A stretch of 42,865 bases of DNA from Parabacteroides goldsteinii (GTDB lineage Bacteria > Bacteroidota > Bacteroidia > Bacteroidales > Tannerellaceae): assembly GCF_015550595.1 (NCBI RefSeq), contig NZ_JADNBB010000040.1, forward strand, positions 1 to 42,865, in the 5' to 3' direction. A program made the position numbers and the translations under genes. Below the pieces are notes generated by a model. The model had not been told where the DNA came from. It ran no database searches and saw nothing but the letters and a program-made list of their open reading frames with translations. Shown in pieces: positions 41,389 to 42,865 of this stretch (positions are counted from its first letter, which is position 1; the number at the start of each line of letters is the position of its first letter).

Positions 41389-41925
41389 TTAGGGATAATT
41401 ATTGTAGTATTTCTGTGTTTGCCAGCGTTGTGCATTTCTCCTTTTGGAGCGTGCGCTAGGCATAAAAACTTGTTGAAGCATATCGTCGAATGAGATGCCT
41501 GAAGGTTTTTGAGCGTTAGCCCTGATATCGGGGGAGACGTAGAAGGAACCGAACATTTTGATACGGGGTAGGGGCTTGTCGAGTCCGTAGCGCATAAAAA
41601 CGGTGGGAGGCAAATCTTTTAGTGCCACTTTTCGATTGGGGTTGTGTTCTTCCACATCCTCCGGGCGTACATATTCGGAGAAATCTTTCAGTACGTATGA
41701 AGCGGGAGAGGTGGATGGTGCCATGATCATGTTTGATGCCGGTTTATCGGAGTTGATGAGTGTTCCGGACTCTATTGCTTTCAACGCTTCCTGATTCAGT
41801 TCTATCTTTTCTTTGCCGGAAATGACATTTTGAAGCCATACCGAATCCTTTTCCGTCCATTGACCGTATACATATTCTGTACCGCTCAGGCAGATCAACA
41901 TCCATATAATTAATCTTTTGCTCAT
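41389..41925 (-). CDS. Exported hypothetical protein
   Basis: The protein has 178 residues. A signal peptide covers about residues 1-21 (LIIWMLICLSGTEYVYGQ). The mature chain carries EYVRPEDVEEHNP and DLPPTVFMRYGLDKPLPRIK and a basic C-terminus (SARSKRRNAQRWQTQKYYN). The layout recalls the Bacteroidales-only DUF4858 family, but I cannot verify that. No enzymatic motif is visible. It is upstream of the PlsC gene on the same strand, 89 bp apart. Confidence 0.75.
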   Translation of the reverse strand: MSKRLIIWMLICLSGTEYVYGQWTEKDSVWLQNVISGKEKIELNQEALKAIESGTLINSDKPASNMIMAPSTSPASYVLKDFSEYVRPEDVEEHNPNRKVALKDLPPTVFMRYGLDKPLPRIKMFGSFYVSPDIRANAQKPSGISFDDMLQQVFMPSARSKRRNAQRWQTQKYYNNYP

Positions 41926-41936
41926 CTAAAATTGTT

Positions 41937-41976
41937 CAGCTTCCCGCATTTTATTTATAAAACGCGTGGGAAGCTG
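41937..41976. terminator. Hairpin upstream of the exported hypothetical gene
   Basis: CAGCTTCCC and GGGAAGCTG form a 9-bp stem with an extended AT-rich loop region. It probably terminated the minus-strand gene whose remnant lies at 41999-42064. Confidence 0.6.
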
Positions 41977-41998
41977 AAATACTGCATGGCATTTATGT

Positions 41999-42064
41999 TT
42001 ATTTAGTTTCGATCACTTCTTTTACCTTTGCTTTGGAAGGTGAACGCCATATCAGCGATATCAT
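41999..42064 (-). pseudogene. C-terminal remnant of a minus-strand gene
   Basis: A 21-residue frame, with 7 more open codons upstream, reads MISLIWRSPSKAKVKEVIETK followed by TAA. Its codon use is coding-like and it sits just before a terminator-type hairpin, as a gene end would. An in-frame TAA precedes the 7 codons, so no longer protein is encoded. The parent family was not identified. Confidence 0.4.
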
Positions 42065-42189
42065 CTTCCAAAATCCACACAGATGTTATATTGGCAGACC
42101 ATGATACCGGACGGATGTTTAGCGACAAAATCCGGCAGGTATATCTGGAGTTACCCTGGTTCACGAAAGCTACTTATTCTTCTCCTTGA
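42061..42189 (+). pseudogene. Internal fragment of an Rpn-family nuclease
   Basis: A plus-strand frame reads DTGRMFSDKIRQVYLELPWF followed by TKA, then a stop. This matches the conserved stretch of Rpn/PD-(D/E)XK transposase-like proteins just before the 'WIYVLKN' motif. Both ends of the parent gene are missing here. It points opposite to the partial Rpn gene at the right edge. Confidence 0.6.
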
Positions 42190-42208
42190 GATCCCCCTTT
42201 CAGGCCCT

Positions 42209-42269
42209 TTTACACCCGGGGGTGAACGATGTTAAGACCCGGATCCCAATACCCTTTACACCCGGGTCT
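42209..42269. repeat. Short direct and inverted GC-rich repeats
   Basis: TTTACACCCGGG occurs at 42209-42220 and 42255-42266. AGACCCGG (42235-42242) is the inverse of CCGGGTCT (42262-42269). The stretch is more GC-rich than its surroundings and lies in decayed DNA. Confidence 0.6.
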
Positions 42270-42313
42270 CGGAAAAGAAAAGTTCCTACTTCGCTGAAAA
42301 TAAGTTATATACC

Positions 42314-42337
42314 CAGCCTGTTTTGCTAGGCTGTTTT
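42314..42337 (+). terminator. Small hairpin with T-run
   Basis: CAGCCT and AGGCTG pair around an 8-nt loop and are followed by TTTT. It resembles a rho-independent terminator for a plus-strand gene that no longer exists here. Confidence 0.5.
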
Positions 42338-42441
42338 ATGATAGTATGATGGTTAAAAATGGAACTGTCACACGAACTGTCATAGTCTGTAAGCATTATA
42401 TTTCAATACGCAAGAAGTCAAAAATGATAGTATGACAGTTC
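42338..42441. repeat. Cluster of a GAACTGTCATACTATCAT-related motif in both orientations
   Basis: ATGATAGTATGA occurs at 42338-42349 and 42424-42435, the second continuing into CAGTTC. The reverse orientation appears as GAACTGTCA at 42362 and GAACTGTCATAGT at 42374. Four partial or full copies lie within 104 bp, with no gene present. Confidence 0.55.
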
Positions 42442-42515
42442 TGTTGGACAATATCCGTTTATGTATAGGTTCATTATTGCTGAAAACGATTCCCTTGCCA
42501 CCAAATGAACCTGCA

Positions 42516-42547
42516 AAAAGAGCGATCTCGTCGGAGACCGCTCTTTT
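42516..42547 (-). terminator. Terminator of the Rpn-family gene
   Basis: A 14-bp stem with one mismatch (AAAAGAGCG...CGCTCTTTT) and a 4-nt loop lies 25 nt past the stop. On the minus strand it is followed by T. Confidence 0.85.
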
Positions 42548-42571
42548 GTTTTCTGTTATATAATGTGGATT

Positions 42572-42865
42572 TTACAACGCCTGTATCTCGGCTTCACTCA
42601 GACCGGTGGCTTGAATGATAGATTGCAAATCCATCCCAAGCCCCTTGAGTCGGGTAGCGACACTTCTGACACCTTCGACAAGACCCTCAGCTTTACCTTC
42701 CTTCAAACCTTTCTCCATCCCGATCTCTATCCCCTCTTCCAGCTTTGTCTCCATACAAGCGTATAAGTCACGCTCTGTTGACAGGCTGAGTTCATAGGCC
42801 AACCGCTCGTCGGGGGTCATGCGTTCGATCTCCACAATGCTTTTCAGCTTCTGGAAAATTTGCTC
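42572..42865 (-). CDS. Rpn-family recombination-promoting nuclease/putative transposase, C-terminal part
   Basis: The reading frame is open from the window edge (EQIFQKLKSIVEIERMTPDE) to the stop at 42572, giving 97 residues. The gene therefore starts beyond the window. An internal ATG at 42835 is not the real start. The segment shows the family's post-catalytic helix (RLAYELSLSTERDLYACMET) and the Gly/Glu/Lys-repeat coil (GIEIGMEKGLKEGKAEG). It ends with a short helical tail (IIQATGLSEAEIQAL) like that of the orphan fragment at 7236. The PD-(D/E)XK nuclease core is not in view. Rpn proteins cut DNA and promote RecA-independent recombination. Confidence 0.82.
   Translation of the reverse strand, partial: EQIFQKLKSIVEIERMTPDERLAYELSLSTERDLYACMETKLEEGIEIGMEKGLKEGKAEGLVEGVRSVATRLKGLGMDLQSIIQATGLSEAEIQAL

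Overview
This window looks like a chromosomal segment from a gut Bacteroidales, most likely Parabacteroides or a close relative. Three things point there: two SusC/SusD pairs, ECF sigma/anti-sigma regulation of one of them, and promoters of the Bacteroidetes type (TTTG-N19-TAnnTTTG) in place of -35/-10 boxes. Many exported proteins are lipoproteins with Bacteroidetes-style lipoboxes. I saw no rRNA, tRNA, CRISPR array, complete insertion sequence or prophage. The genus is an inference.

Left part (1-11 kb). A minus-strand glycan/nutrient-uptake-type cluster runs SusC (3780-6794), SusD (2000-3754), then a lipoprotein arylsulfotransferase (100-1902). Upstream of it on the same strand are a lipoprotein of the endonuclease/exonuclease/phosphatase fold (7391-8428) and an AraC regulator (8490-9377). 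The 3' end of the phosphatase-like gene runs directly into the orphan tail of an Rpn-family nuclease. AraC and a short-chain dehydrogenase (9453-10196) are divergent, and their promoters overlap. A small beta-barrel protein gene follows on the minus strand (10198-11022).

Middle part (11-22.5 kb). A plus-strand operon encodes an ECF sigma factor, a protein with an anti-sigma-like N-terminus, one inner-membrane helix and a C-terminal outer-membrane barrel, and a beta-propeller lipoprotein. It converges, through a 21-bp perfect hairpin, on a second uptake system. That system is ECF sigma, FecR anti-sigma, SusC with an STN signalling domain, and SusD (21141 down to 14350), with no enzyme attached. 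A transaldolase gene follows. Beyond it lies a striking array of 22-bp palindromic tandem repeats (22296-22415).

Right-middle part (22.4-35.3 kb). Two tandem FtsX/MacB-type permeases are divergent from an NtrC-type response regulator that has lost its AAA+ ATPase domain. Next come a propeller-like lipoprotein, a possible tiny lipoprotein peptide, an S9 peptidase, a large TlpA-like thioredoxin protein, and the lone ABC ATPase that could drive the permeases.

Right part (35.5-42.9 kb). A compact unit encodes a 2x[4Fe-4S] ferredoxin, a His-rich small membrane protein and an ECF sigma factor. After it come NudC, a DPP-IV-like S9 peptidase, a small lipoprotein, PlsC-like acyltransferase and an exported hypothetical protein. 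The last kilobase is a decayed region with gene remnants, repeats and hairpins. It ends in an Rpn nuclease gene cut off by the window edge.
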